Below are positions 33,545 through 41,756 of a DNA stretch of 64,000 nt, one piece after another (the first letter of the stretch is position 1; each line of letters starts with the position of its first letter). Source of the stretch: Rhodococcus sp. WMMA185 (lineage in GTDB: Bacteria > Actinomycetota > Actinomycetes > Mycobacteriales > Mycobacteriaceae); assembly GCF_001767395.1 (NCBI RefSeq), contig NZ_CP017014.1, positions 3,737,012 through 3,801,011 of the forward strand. Reading direction: 5' to 3'. The position numbers and the translations under genes are program-made. The notes under the pieces are model-generated. The model ran no database searches. It had not been told where the DNA came from and saw nothing but the letters and a program-made list of their open reading frames with translations.

Positions 33545-33913
33545 TCACTTACCGGCGCCACGCACACTGCACTCTTTGCGGAGTTCGAATTTGGCCGATC
33601 GGGCATCTTTCACCGCAGCGGCCAACTCCGGGTTCTCGGCGAGGTTCGCCTCGGCCTGCGCCTTTCGCTCCTCCTTGGGCAGCTCCTTCATTTCTGCAGC
33701 CCGATCCCTGAGCTCCGGGTAGGTCTCGAAGAGAGCGTCCATCTTGGCCTGGGTCTCGGCGCGCGCCGCATCGATCTGCTCAGCCGTGCACGCCGGCCTG
33801 TCTGCCCGGTCCGAGGGAGACGCCTGTGCCAACGGTGCCGACAGCATCCCCGCCGCGGCCACGCCCATCACGGTGACTGCGATCCGTCGAAAGTTCCTGT
33901 TCGAGCTTCTCAT
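33545..33913 (-). CDS. haemophore-related small secreted protein
   Basis: A 122-residue protein with a signal peptide (RRIAVTVMGVAAAGMLSAPL, cleavage near AQA) and a helical mature part containing two cysteines (PACTAEQIDAARAET and KECSV). The pattern, including EMKELPKEERKAQAEANLAENPE, fits the actinobacterial haemophore-related (Rv0203-like) family that binds haem outside the cell. ATG 33913 is preceded by GGGAG. The haem-binding role is by family, not shown by a motif here. Confidence 0.7.
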   Translation of the reverse strand: MRSSNRNFRRIAVTVMGVAAAGMLSAPLAQASPSDRADRPACTAEQIDAARAETQAKMDALFETYPELRDRAAEMKELPKEERKAQAEANLAENPELAAAVKDARSAKFELRKECSVRGAGK

Positions 33914-34104
33914 GTTTGCACTCCCATTTCGGTTGACGTGCGACGTTTGCCGCTGACATCGAAACCTAAGGGGAGCTTCTTCAACCACCGATAAACGCGT
34001 CTGAGAAATTTCTTAAACCTGTTCACCGGTAGTCGTGCGGCGAAGTTCTTGGCGGCATTTCCCACTCTCTACCGCCCCGATCCGGCGGATGACAGGATGC
34101 TCGA

Positions 34105-34605
34105 ATGACAACGATGACCAGCGAACGAATCGAGGTCCGGCGGGCGATCGCGGCGGACCCGGCAAAGATCTTCGGAGTGCTCTGCGACCCTCAGGGACAC
34201 GTTGCGATCGACAGTTCCGGCATGCTGATGTCCGCCGAAGGTGACGTGGTCACGGCCGTCGGCGACACCTTCGTCGTTCATATGGACCGCGATGCGCTAC
34301 ACGACTTGGACCTCGGACTCTATGACGTGACCGTGACCATCGAGACGTTCGTGCCTGACCGAGAGATCTCATGGAAGATCCTCGGCCGGATCCGCCCGCA
34401 GATCGGGCACGTGTACGGCTACCGTCTCGATGCGATCGATGAGGGAACGATGGTGACGTCGTTCTACGACTGGTCGGCGATCGATCCCGTCTGGCGTGAG
34501 GCAGGAATTTTTCCGGTCATCTCGGAAACGGCATTGCGCGCCACACTCGGCATCCTTGCACGCACCGTCGCCCCCGGACTTCCACGTCCGGAAGTTGCCG
34601 GGTGA
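34105..34605 (+). CDS. SRPBCC (START-like) family protein
   Basis: A 166-residue polyketide-cyclase/START-like fold. It begins ERIEVRRAIAADPAKIFGVLCDPQGHVAIDSSG, split over residues 7-40, typical of the hydrophobic ligand-binding group. A central strand, PDREISWKILGRI, and a long C-terminal helix follow. The ligand is unknown. The stop codon lies inside the left arm of a long hairpin (34600-34649). Confidence 0.8.
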   Translation: MTTMTSERIEVRRAIAADPAKIFGVLCDPQGHVAIDSSGMLMSAEGDVVTAVGDTFVVHMDRDALHDLDLGLYDVTVTIETFVPDREISWKILGRIRPQIGHVYGYRLDAIDEGTMVTSFYDWSAIDPVWREAGIFPVISETALRATLGILARTVAPGLPRPEVAG

Positions 34606-34649
34606 ACGTACCTTTCGACGCTTCGGAGGCGCGAAAGGTACATTCGCCC
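34600..34649. repeat. long intergenic hairpin, family 2 copy B
   Basis: Arms 34600-34621 and 34628-34649 are mostly complementary with a TTCGGA loop region. It shares GTTGCCGGG, GTACC, TTCGACGCTTCGG and GGTACATTCGCCC with the hairpin at 31429. The left arm contains the stop codon of the SRPBCC gene. Confidence 0.75.
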
Positions 34650-34701
34650 ACTTGGATCGGTTATCCCGGCACCAAACTGGAACACGTTCTAGTATCGATC
34701 C

Positions 34702-35511
34702 GTGAACTTCGTCCTCGTCGACCATCCGCGTCCGGGCATCGCCTTGGTGATACTCAACCGCCCGGAACGCATGAACGCGATGGCGTTCGATGTCATGATC
34801 CCCTTCCGCGACGCGCTCGAGGAGATCAGCAACGACAATTCGGTGCGTGCGGTGGTCGTGACCGGCGCCGGTCGAGGTTTCTCCTCCGGCGCCGATCAGA
34901 GATCCGCCGGCACACTTCCGCACGTCGACGGCCTGACTCCTCCCACCGTCGCCCTTCGGGCGATGGAGATGCTGGACAACGTCGTCCTGGGACTACGCCG
35001 AATGCATCAACCCGTGATCAGCGCCGTCAACGGCGCGGCCATAGGAGGCGGGTTGTGCCTCGCGCTCGCCTCGGACATCCGGATCGCGTCGCACGAGGCC
35101 TACTTCCGGGCGGCAGGAATCAACAACGGCCTCACCTCGAGCGAGTTGGGCCTGAGTTACCTGCTACCGCGTGCAATCGGCGCATCCCGGGCGTTCGAGA
35201 TCATGTTGTCCGGGCGGGACGTGTACGCCGACGAAGCCGAGCGGATCGGCCTCGTATCTCGCCTCGTGCCCGGCGAAGACCTCCTCGGTGAGTGCTTCGA
35301 CCTCGCCGAGCGCATGTCCCGGTTCTCGCGGCCCGGACTCGAATTGACCAAGCGCACGCTGTGGTCCGGGCTCGATGCCGCATCCCTTGAATCGCACATG
35401 AACCAGGAGGGACTCGGGCAGCTGCTGGTGCGACTGCTCACCGACAACTTCGAGGAGGCCACCGCCGCGCGGAAGGAGAAGCGCGAACCGCGATTCCGGG
35501 ACACCCGCTAG
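34702..35511 (+). CDS. enoyl-CoA hydratase/isomerase family protein
   Basis: A 269-residue crotonase-fold protein from GTG 34702. ALVILNRPERMNAM starts the fold. The oxyanion-hole motifs are GRGFSSGADQRS and NGAAIGGGLCLALASDIRIA. The catalytic Glu region is SSELGLSYLLPRAIG. It probably hydrates or isomerises acyl-CoA in fatty acid or sterol breakdown. It has no clear operon partner. Confidence 0.88.
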   Translation: MNFVLVDHPRPGIALVILNRPERMNAMAFDVMIPFRDALEEISNDNSVRAVVVTGAGRGFSSGADQRSAGTLPHVDGLTPPTVALRAMEMLDNVVLGLRRMHQPVISAVNGAAIGGGLCLALASDIRIASHEAYFRAAGINNGLTSSELGLSYLLPRAIGASRAFEIMLSGRDVYADEAERIGLVSRLVPGEDLLGECFDLAERMSRFSRPGLELTKRTLWSGLDAASLESHMNQEGLGQLLVRLLTDNFEEATAARKEKREPRFRDTR

Positions 35512-35648
35512 GCGCAGACGAACGGGTGCTCGCTAATTGAGCGAATTCGGCACCACCGCACGAATTTCGCCCAGATTCAGTCTGGTCCAGGAGTATCTTT
35601 TTAGAATGTCCAAGCCTGAATCGAATCCGCCGGACTGAGCTGTCGGAC

Positions 35649-36725
35649 GTGACCAGGGCTCGCGTCCTATCCGTCGTCGCCGTGGCCGCCGCGGTGATCG
35701 GCACGCTAGTGCTGGCCTCACCTCGAGTGCACGAGCCCAATTCTCCTCCGACCGTTGTAGCCCCACACGCCGCCGCGCCGGCTGAACCCCAAGTCGCCCT
35801 CACACCGGAGGAGGTCGGAGCCAGGGTGACACCCTCGGTCGTTGCCCTCGTCTCGGATTCCGGACTCATCGAAACGGCGGGAACGGGGATCGTCCTCACC
35901 TCCGACGGCGTCGTCCTCACCAACCATCACGTCATCGACGGAGCACTCGACATCACCGCCGTCAGCCTCGGCAACGGTGCCCGATACGTAGCGGATGTTC
36001 TCGGCTATGACAGTTCTCGAGACATCGCCGTTCTCCAGCTGCAGGGTGCACGCGACCTCACCCCCGCAATGATCGCCGAAGATTCGACCCCACGGATCGG
36101 TGACCCGGTAATCGCTGTGGGTAACACGCATGGAGCCGGATTGCCGTTGACCGTCAGTGGTTTCGTGACCGACATCGGGCAGAATATCACCGCTCGCAGT
36201 TCCACCGACGGTTCCCTGAATCAGCTGGACGAGATGATCGAGGTGGACGTCCCCGTTCGCCCGGGTGACTCCGGTGGCCCTCTCGTCGACGCCACCACCG
36301 CCGTAATTGGGATCAACACCGCCGGTAACGCGGACGTGGACCCGTCGAAACCTGCTCCCTCCGAGCCGAGATCGTATGCGGTGCCGATCGCCACTGCCAT
36401 GACGATCGTCGATCAGATCCGTGCCGGAAGGACGTCAGCCACCGTGCACATCGGTGACACTCCTCTACTCGGTATCCGTATCCGGGACCACGTCCAAGGC
36501 GCCGAAGTGCTGTGGGTCAGCATCGACACCCCGGCCGACGATGTCGGTATCGAAATTGGTGATGTCATAACCAGTTTCGCTGGAATACCTATCCGATCGT
36601 CCGCCGATCTCGACGAACTCATGATTGCGCGACACCCGGGGGACACGGTGGAGGTGCGCTGGTTCGGCGAAGGTGGACAGCAACACGCGAAGACGATCGT
36701 TCTCGAGAAAGGCCCGCCGAGATAG
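35649..36725 (+). CDS. HtrA-like secreted serine protease with PDZ domain
   Basis: A 358-residue exported trypsin-type protease. Signal peptide or membrane anchor (VLSVVAVAAAVIGTLVLAS) at the N-terminus, then a Pro/Ala-rich linker. The catalytic triad is visible: His94 in LTNHHVI, Asp125 in SSRDIAVLQL and Ser208 in RPGDSGGPL. A PDZ domain spans about 265-350 (TPLLGIRIRDHVQGAEVLWV, GDVITSFAGIPIRSSADLDE). Role: periplasmic or cell-wall protein quality control or processing. GTG 35649. Four bases separate its stop from the convergent esterase stop. Confidence 0.88.
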   Translation: MTRARVLSVVAVAAAVIGTLVLASPRVHEPNSPPTVVAPHAAAPAEPQVALTPEEVGARVTPSVVALVSDSGLIETAGTGIVLTSDGVVLTNHHVIDGALDITAVSLGNGARYVADVLGYDSSRDIAVLQLQGARDLTPAMIAEDSTPRIGDPVIAVGNTHGAGLPLTVSGFVTDIGQNITARSSTDGSLNQLDEMIEVDVPVRPGDSGGPLVDATTAVIGINTAGNADVDPSKPAPSEPRSYAVPIATAMTIVDQIRAGRTSATVHIGDTPLLGIRIRDHVQGAEVLWVSIDTPADDVGIEIGDVITSFAGIPIRSSADLDELMIARHPGDTVEVRWFGEGGQQHAKTIVLEKGPPR

Positions 36726-36729
36726 CGCG

Positions 36730-37761
36730 TCAGGCAGACTTACCCCGGACGATCCCGCGGTCCGGTTGAATGTGCGTCTCGACGAACCGCGCGATACGAC
36801 GAAGCACCGCACGGCTTTCGGGCAGTCCTGGCCAAAACACGGGGAAAGCATGGACCTGCCCGTCCCAGATCTGCAGGGTCGTCGGAACGCCCGCAGCGCT
36901 CAGACGGTCCGCCATCAACTCCGAATCCCACCGCAGCACCTCACCTTCCGCGGCGAACAGCAACGACGGCGGCAGCCCTTCGAGGTCGCCGTTCACGGGA
37001 GAAAGCGCGCGGTCGAGGACACCATCCACCTCACCGCCGAGCCTGCTGATGGCGGCGATTGCTTCCACCTGGGCGAACACGTCGCGGGAAGCGTTGGCAT
37101 GCTCGAACTTGTCGGCGCAGTCCAGATCGAGCAGCGGGGAGAGCCCCACAAGACCGGCGGGCAGATCGATGCCCGCCGCATTCGCCGTCAATGCCGTCGC
37201 GAACACCAGGAATCCGCCGGCAGAATCACCGACGAACACCGTCCCTTCTGGTCGGGCCCCGTTTTCGAGCAGCCAGTTGTACGCCGTGAGACAGTCGTCC
37301 ACCGAACCACTGATGTTGGTGTCGGGAAGTTGCCGGTATCCCACATGCATGACCGGAAGCCCCGTCAGCTTGGCAATGGTAGCGACGATAGGCCGATGTG
37401 TGTTCAGCCCACAAGAGACGAATCCGCCTCCGTGAATATAGAGGACTACACCGCTACTGAAATCGGGGGAAACACCTGGCGCGCGAACGATCTCGGCGTT
37501 GAATCCGGGCAGTCGCACACGCTGCCTGCGAATGCCGGGGGCGGGACGAATCACAGCCGCCTTGTCCAGCAGCGCAGCGCCGCGAATCGCCGGATCATTT
37601 ATCGGGGCAATCTTGGCGACAGGGCGGACGAACCATCTGAATGCACTGTAGAGAAGCTGGGATTCGACGCTCGGCCCCGCGAGCCTGGCTCCCGAACGGT
37701 ACTGAATATCCGGTTTCCGGCCCACCTTGGACGGCTTGCGGTCGTTCGGCACAGATTTCAT
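36730..37761 (-). CDS. alpha/beta hydrolase, HSL-family esterase
   Basis: A 343-residue hormone-sensitive-lipase-type hydrolase. The oxyanion motif HGGG is at 110-113, the nucleophile Ser180 in GDSAGG, and the acid and base near RWDSE and DGQVHAF in the last 70 residues. There is no signal peptide; the N-terminus is basic. Probably hydrolyses short or medium acyl esters in the cytoplasm. A 9-bp perfect inverted repeat sits about 20 bases upstream of the ATG and looks like an operator. Confidence 0.87.
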   Translation of the reverse strand: MKSVPNDRKPSKVGRKPDIQYRSGARLAGPSVESQLLYSAFRWFVRPVAKIAPINDPAIRGAALLDKAAVIRPAPGIRRQRVRLPGFNAEIVRAPGVSPDFSSGVVLYIHGGGFVSCGLNTHRPIVATIAKLTGLPVMHVGYRQLPDTNISGSVDDCLTAYNWLLENGARPEGTVFVGDSAGGFLVFATALTANAAGIDLPAGLVGLSPLLDLDCADKFEHANASRDVFAQVEAIAAISRLGGEVDGVLDRALSPVNGDLEGLPPSLLFAAEGEVLRWDSELMADRLSAAGVPTTLQIWDGQVHAFPVFWPGLPESRAVLRRIARFVETHIQPDRGIVRGKSA

Positions 37762-37781
37762 GCCCGGCTCCCTACTCGCCA

Positions 37782-37805
37782 GTACCGATCGTCTTTGATC
37801 GGTAC
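37782..37805. promoter_or_regulatory. GTACCGATC palindrome upstream of esterase gene
   Basis: GTACCGATC-N6-GATCGGTAC is a perfect 9-bp inverted repeat (37782-37790, 37797-37805), 21 bases before the esterase start on the minus strand. Size and symmetry fit a TetR-type operator; the regulator is not adjacent. Confidence 0.5.
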
Positions 37806-37891
37806 GTTCCTTCCACGCTAGGTATCGAGTAGGCGCCCGTGGCGGCTATCGGGCGGCGTGTCCCAAGTCGTTATCAACTACGGGTCAATCG

Positions 37892-38815
37892 TTATTGACC
37901 GAGATCGAGGTCGTCGAGTTCCTCCACGACCGTCACTGTGCGCTTGCGACCACCGATTATTCTGCGAAGGCCTCGACGTTTCCCTGCACTCGCGCTGTCG
38001 GCCGGAAGGATGCGCTGGGGCGCAACCCTCGGTCGCTCTACCTGCACCGGAGGCGACGGAGGCAACACGCTGGCAACCTTCTTGTCCACAGGCGTTGACT
38101 GTTCCTCCGACGTATCGACCGGATCCGCGATCGGCGCCGCAGGCACGACAGATGTTCCGCTGAGCGGTACATCGAGCTCGTCATGGCGCGAGAATTCCGC
38201 TTCCGTGGAATTCAGGTCGGCGAGATCGACGTCGGCGAAGTCGACCGCCCATCGCACTCGACTTTCGAGACCGCGGTCGCGCAATTCTGCCCATATCTCG
38301 TCGTGCCACGCCGAAGGTTCGCCGCTGCCGAAGGCCCGGGAATTCGCACTGACCCACACCACCTCATCGGTCGGGTTCCGGTCGGCGAGATTCAAGACCG
38401 TGAGCCAATTCAACGTGTCCGAATAGCCGTCGTGCCGCCTCTTGTCGAGATACGGCCGAGCGCATCGCAACGCACGCCCGACGATATCCACGTGTGAGGA
38501 GTCGACCGGTTCCACGATGCCTATTCCCAGCGCATCGAGTTCACCGGCCACCGCCTCGGCGTAGCCCTCCGCCTTCGACCGAGCGGCCTCGACGAACCTG
38601 GTGAGATCATCTCGAAGACCCAACCTGTCGTACATCCTCGACCGGATCGTGAGGGCTTCGATCATGGCGGCCGACTCTTGCTCACAACGGTGGATCAACT
38701 CGAGCAGGACGAGGCGCGGAACCAGCACGCGTGCCCCCTGGCCGACCGCTCTTCGCACGAAGGCCTCGAAGCGCGCATTCCTCGTCACCGCCGAGGTATC
38801 GAGAACGATCAGCAT
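37892..38815 (-). CDS. PIN-domain-like protein with Pro/basic tail
   Basis: About 307 residues. The N-terminal [19 protein letters not shown] and [18 protein letters not shown] give the first acidic residues of a PIN-type nuclease (Asp6, Glu at LLELI). Further on, the segments [19 protein letters not shown] and [12 protein letters not shown] carry the remaining acidic and Asn positions of the DUF4935-like branch. Residues about 220-307 are disordered, Pro/Val-rich then basic ([13 protein letters not shown]) and acidic at the end. No antitoxin gene is next to it. ATG 38815 was taken; GTG 38830 is also possible. Confidence 0.65.
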   Translation of the reverse strand: MLIVLDTSAVTRNARFEAFVRRAVGQGARVLVPRLVLLELIHRCEQESAAMIEALTIRSRMYDRLGLRDDLTRFVEAARSKAEGYAEAVAGELDALGIGIVEPVDSSHVDIVGRALRCARPYLDKRRHDGYSDTLNWLTVLNLADRNPTDEVVWVSANSRAFGSGEPSAWHDEIWAELRDRGLESRVRWAVDFADVDLADLNSTEAEFSRHDELDVPLSGTSVVPAAPIADPVDTSEEQSTPVDKKVASVLPPSPPVQVERPRVAPQRILPADSASAGKRRGLRRIIGGRKRTVTVVEELDDLDLGQ

Positions 38816-38913
38816 CGTCTGATTCTGCACGGAATGGTCACGTGCTCCACCTCTCTTGCACGGTCGTTATGGAATGGAGAGTATGCCCGGTTCCGCAAAA
38901 GGGCGACTCACCT

Positions 38914-39447
38914 CTACCGGATTTTGAAGATCACCGCGCGTTGCACGACGAAGTTGATGACCGTCGCCGTGCCCTGCGCAATGACGAAGGCAAGCGGCAG
39001 GCGCCACCACACATCCGGGAACGCCTCATACATCACCCAGTTGAGGCCGACCTGCACGGCGAACGTGATCGCATACAGAATGACCACCGCGATGAAGCGG
39101 GCTCGGCTGGGTTCGGCCTTGAATGTCCAGCGGCGGTTGATCAGGTACGCGGTGGTGGTGCCCGCGATGAAACCGATCGACTTCGCGACGTTCACCGGGA
39201 GTCCTGCCACCTGAACCAGGAAGAAGTACAGACCGAAGTCGACGACGGCCGACAACCCACCCGTCAGGACGAACCGGACGACTTGTGTCTTCAGGTCGAG
39301 CGCATCGTCGGCGATGTTCTCGGTGACGGGGATCTCGACGGGGAGTGGAACATGTGGCTCTTGGTCGCGGCTCCGCGGGGTTTCTGGCACGCCGACGAGA
39401 CTAGCCACCCGAGACTCATCCACATCGCACCGGAGCGTCACGGGCAC
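38914..39447 (-). CDS. GtrA-family membrane protein (Rv3789-like)
   Basis: A 177-residue protein with four membrane spans: [40 protein letters not shown] followed by [23 protein letters not shown], and [18 protein letters not shown]. GtrA proteins move or anchor polyprenyl-linked sugars. Rv3789 lies directly next to dprE1 in M. tuberculosis and has been linked to arabinan synthesis, as a decaprenyl-phosphoryl-arabinose flippase candidate or an anchor. Here it is divergent from dprE1 with a 36-base gap. An internal GTG at 39408 is an alternative start. Confidence 0.85.
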   Translation of the reverse strand: MPVTLRCDVDESRVASLVGVPETPRSRDQEPHVPLPVEIPVTENIADDALDLKTQVVRFVLTGGLSAVVDFGLYFFLVQVAGLPVNVAKSIGFIAGTTTAYLINRRWTFKAEPSRARFIAVVILYAITFAVQVGLNWVMYEAFPDVWWRLPLAFVIAQGTATVINFVVQRAVIFKIR

Positions 39448-39483
39448 TGCCTCCGTAATGACCGGCAGGTAACCTCTACCTCG

Positions 39484-40917
39484 ATGTCCACGACAGCAGA
39501 AGAGACGCCGAGCCCGGCGCTACCCACAGAGCCCCGAAGCCTCACCGGCTGGGGACGCACCGCCCCCACCACGGCACGAGTGCTCTCCACCCCCGATGTG
39601 GAAGTAATCGCGAAGGCGGTCGCCCAGGTCGCAGAGCGGAACGAGTCGAAGCCCGCTCACCTGCAGCGGGGCGTGATCGCGCGTGGCCTCGGCCGCTCCT
39701 ACGGCGACCCGGCGCAAAATGCCGGTGGCCTGGTCATCGACATGAATGCACTGAACCGGATACACCAGATCGACCGCGACACCCAACTGGTGAGAGTCGA
39801 CGCCGGCGTCAATCTGGACCAGTTGATGAAGGCTGCGCTGCCGTTCGGCCTGTGGGTTCCGGTGCTGCCGGGCACCCGCCAGGTCACCGTCGGCGGCGCG
39901 ATCGCCTCCGACATCCACGGCAAGAACCATCACAGCGCCGGTAGCTTCGGCAACCACGTCGTGTCCCTGGATCTCCTCACCGCGGATGGCAAGGTCCGGA
40001 CGCTGAAGCCGAAAGGCGGCCGCAGCGACCCCAAGGGTGCCTTGTTCTGGGCAACGATCGGCGGCATGGGCCTGACAGGCATCATCCTCCAAGCGACGAT
40101 CAAGATGACGCCAACCGAGACCGCGTACTTCATCGCCGACGGAGACGTCACCCAGACGCTCGACGAGACGATCGCGCTGCACAGCGACGGCAGCGAGGCC
40201 AACTACGAGTACTCGAGCGCCTGGTTCGACGCGATTGCCGCACCTCCGAAGCTGGGGCGGGCCGCGATCTCCCGCGGTTCACTGGCCAAGCTCGACCAGT
40301 TGCCGCCCAAGCTGCAGAAGAATCCGCTGGCCTTCGATGCGCCGCAGTTGCTGACCTTCCCGGATGTCTTCCCGAACGGGCTGGCCAACAAGTTCAACTT
40401 CTCGATGATCGGTGAGTTGTGGTTCCGCAAGTCCGGCACCTATCGCGACAAGGTCCAAAACTTGACGCAGTTCTACCACCCACTCGACATGTTCGGCGAG
40501 TGGAACCGCGCGTACGGATCCAACGGGTTCCTGCAGTACCAGTTCGTCGTACCGACCACCGCGGTCGAGGAGTTCAAGGCGATAATCCGCGACATCCAGA
40601 AGTCGGGGCACTACTCGTTCCTGAACGTGTTCAAACTGTTCGGCGAGGGCAACCAGGCCCCGCTGAGCTTTCCTATCCCGGGCTGGAACATCTGCGTCGA
40701 CTTCCGCATCAAGCCCGGCCTGAACGAGTTCGTCACCGAACTCGACAAGCGGGTGCTCGAGTTCGGCGGCCGTCTCTACACGGCCAAGGATTCGCGAACC
40801 ACCGCCGAGACGTTCCACGCCATGTACCCGCAGATCGACAAGTGGATCGCCACACGCCGCAAGTACGACCCCACCAATGTCTTCGCCTCCGATATGTCCA
40901 GAAGGTTGGAACTGTAA
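39484..40917 (+). CDS. dprE1: decaprenylphosphoryl-ribose 2'-oxidase
   Basis: A 477-residue FAD enzyme of the VAO family (Rv3790). FAD-binding [15 protein letters not shown] and [18 protein letters not shown] carry the conserved Tyr and His145. Catalytic-site segment [13 protein letters not shown] contains Cys404, equivalent to Cys387 of M. tuberculosis, the residue trapped by benzothiazinones. Lys435 in [15 protein letters not shown] matches the active-site Lys418. With DprE2 it epimerises decaprenyl-P-ribose to decaprenyl-P-arabinose, the only arabinan donor. ATG 39484. dprE2 begins immediately after its stop. Confidence 0.97.
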   Translation: MSTTAEETPSPALPTEPRSLTGWGRTAPTTARVLSTPDVEVIAKAVAQVAERNESKPAHLQRGVIARGLGRSYGDPAQNAGGLVIDMNALNRIHQIDRDTQLVRVDAGVNLDQLMKAALPFGLWVPVLPGTRQVTVGGAIASDIHGKNHHSAGSFGNHVVSLDLLTADGKVRTLKPKGGRSDPKGALFWATIGGMGLTGIILQATIKMTPTETAYFIADGDVTQTLDETIALHSDGSEANYEYSSAWFDAIAAPPKLGRAAISRGSLAKLDQLPPKLQKNPLAFDAPQLLTFPDVFPNGLANKFNFSMIGELWFRKSGTYRDKVQNLTQFYHPLDMFGEWNRAYGSNGFLQYQFVVPTTAVEEFKAIIRDIQKSGHYSFLNVFKLFGEGNQAPLSFPIPGWNICVDFRIKPGLNEFVTELDKRVLEFGGRLYTAKDSRTTAETFHAMYPQIDKWIATRRKYDPTNVFASDMSRRLEL

Positions 40918-41745
40918 GTGATCAACGCTGTCGGTAACCCTCAAACCCTCCTGCTGCTCGGTGGCACCTCCGAGATCGGTCTCGCTATCTGCGAGGAATA
41001 CCTGAAGAAGGCGCCGATGCGAGTGATCCTCGCGGCGCTGCCCGGCGACCCCGGTCGAGATGCCGCCGTGGCGCAACTGCAGGCGGCGGGCGCGAGCGCC
41101 GTCGAGGTCATCGATTTCGACGCCGTCGACACCGAAACCCACCCCAAGGTGATCGACGAGGCCTGGGCCAAAGCGAATGGTCGCTCCGCAGGCTCCGCTC
41201 CTGCCGCGAATGGCCGCTCCGCAGGCTCCGCTCCTGTCGGTGACATCGACGTCGCCATCGTCGCGTTCGGCCTGCTCGGAGACGCCGAACAATTATGGCA
41301 GGACCAGCAGAAAGCCGTTCAGATCGCCCAGGTCAACTACACCGCAGCCGTCTCCGTCGGCGTGCTGGTGGGCGAGAAGATGAAGGCCCAGGGCTACGGC
41401 CAGATCATCGCCATGTCGTCCGCCGCCGGCGAGCGCGTGCGCCGCTCCAACTTCGTGTACGGCTCCACCAAGGCCGGGCTCGACGGGTTCTATCTCGGCC
41501 TGGGTGAGGCCCTGCGCGAATTCGGGCCGCGGGTGCTCGTCATCCGTCCCGGCCAGGTCCGCACCCGCATGTCCGCGAACGTGAAGGAAGCCCCGCTCAC
41601 CGTAAACAAGGAAGACGTGGCCAAACTCGCGGTCACGTCGGCGGAGAAGGGCAAGGATCTTGTCTGGGCCCCGGGCGCCTTCCGATACGTGATGATGATC
41701 TTGCGACACATCCCACGTCCGATATTCAAGAAGCTGCCCATCTAA
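40918..41745 (+). CDS. dprE2: decaprenylphosphoryl-2-keto-erythropentose reductase
   Basis: A 275-residue short-chain dehydrogenase. NAD-binding GGTSEIG at 15-21, Ser in [13 protein letters not shown], Tyr181 and Lys185 in [12 protein letters not shown]. It reduces the keto intermediate made by DprE1. The protein is about 20 residues longer than the 254-residue mycobacterial enzyme; the surplus is a tandem (A)NGRSAGSAP duplication between [11 protein letters not shown] and [14 protein letters not shown] 40918 follows the dprE1 stop without a gap, so translation is coupled. aftA follows after 11 bases. Confidence 0.95.
   Translation: MINAVGNPQTLLLLGGTSEIGLAICEEYLKKAPMRVILAALPGDPGRDAAVAQLQAAGASAVEVIDFDAVDTETHPKVIDEAWAKANGRSAGSAPAANGRSAGSAPVGDIDVAIVAFGLLGDAEQLWQDQQKAVQIAQVNYTAAVSVGVLVGEKMKAQGYGQIIAMSSAAGERVRRSNFVYGSTKAGLDGFYLGLGEALREFGPRVLVIRPGQVRTRMSANVKEAPLTVNKEDVAKLAVTSAEKGKDLVWAPGAFRYVMMILRHIPRPIFKKLPI
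41173..41238 (+). repeat. 33-bp tandem duplication inside dprE2
   Basis: Units 41173-41205 and 41206-41238 differ at two bases (GGT/GGC and GCC/GTC). Each encodes [10 protein letters not shown] plus one residue. The position matches a loop between strands of the Rossmann fold, so the reading frame and fold are kept. Confidence 0.92.
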
Positions 41746-41756
41746 GCTTCGCCCTT

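Noticed and set aside
38731..39483. Upstream extension of dprE1 to 38731
   Set aside because: The added residues are the antisense of the PIN and gtrA genes. ATG 39484 gives the normal DprE1 N-terminus.
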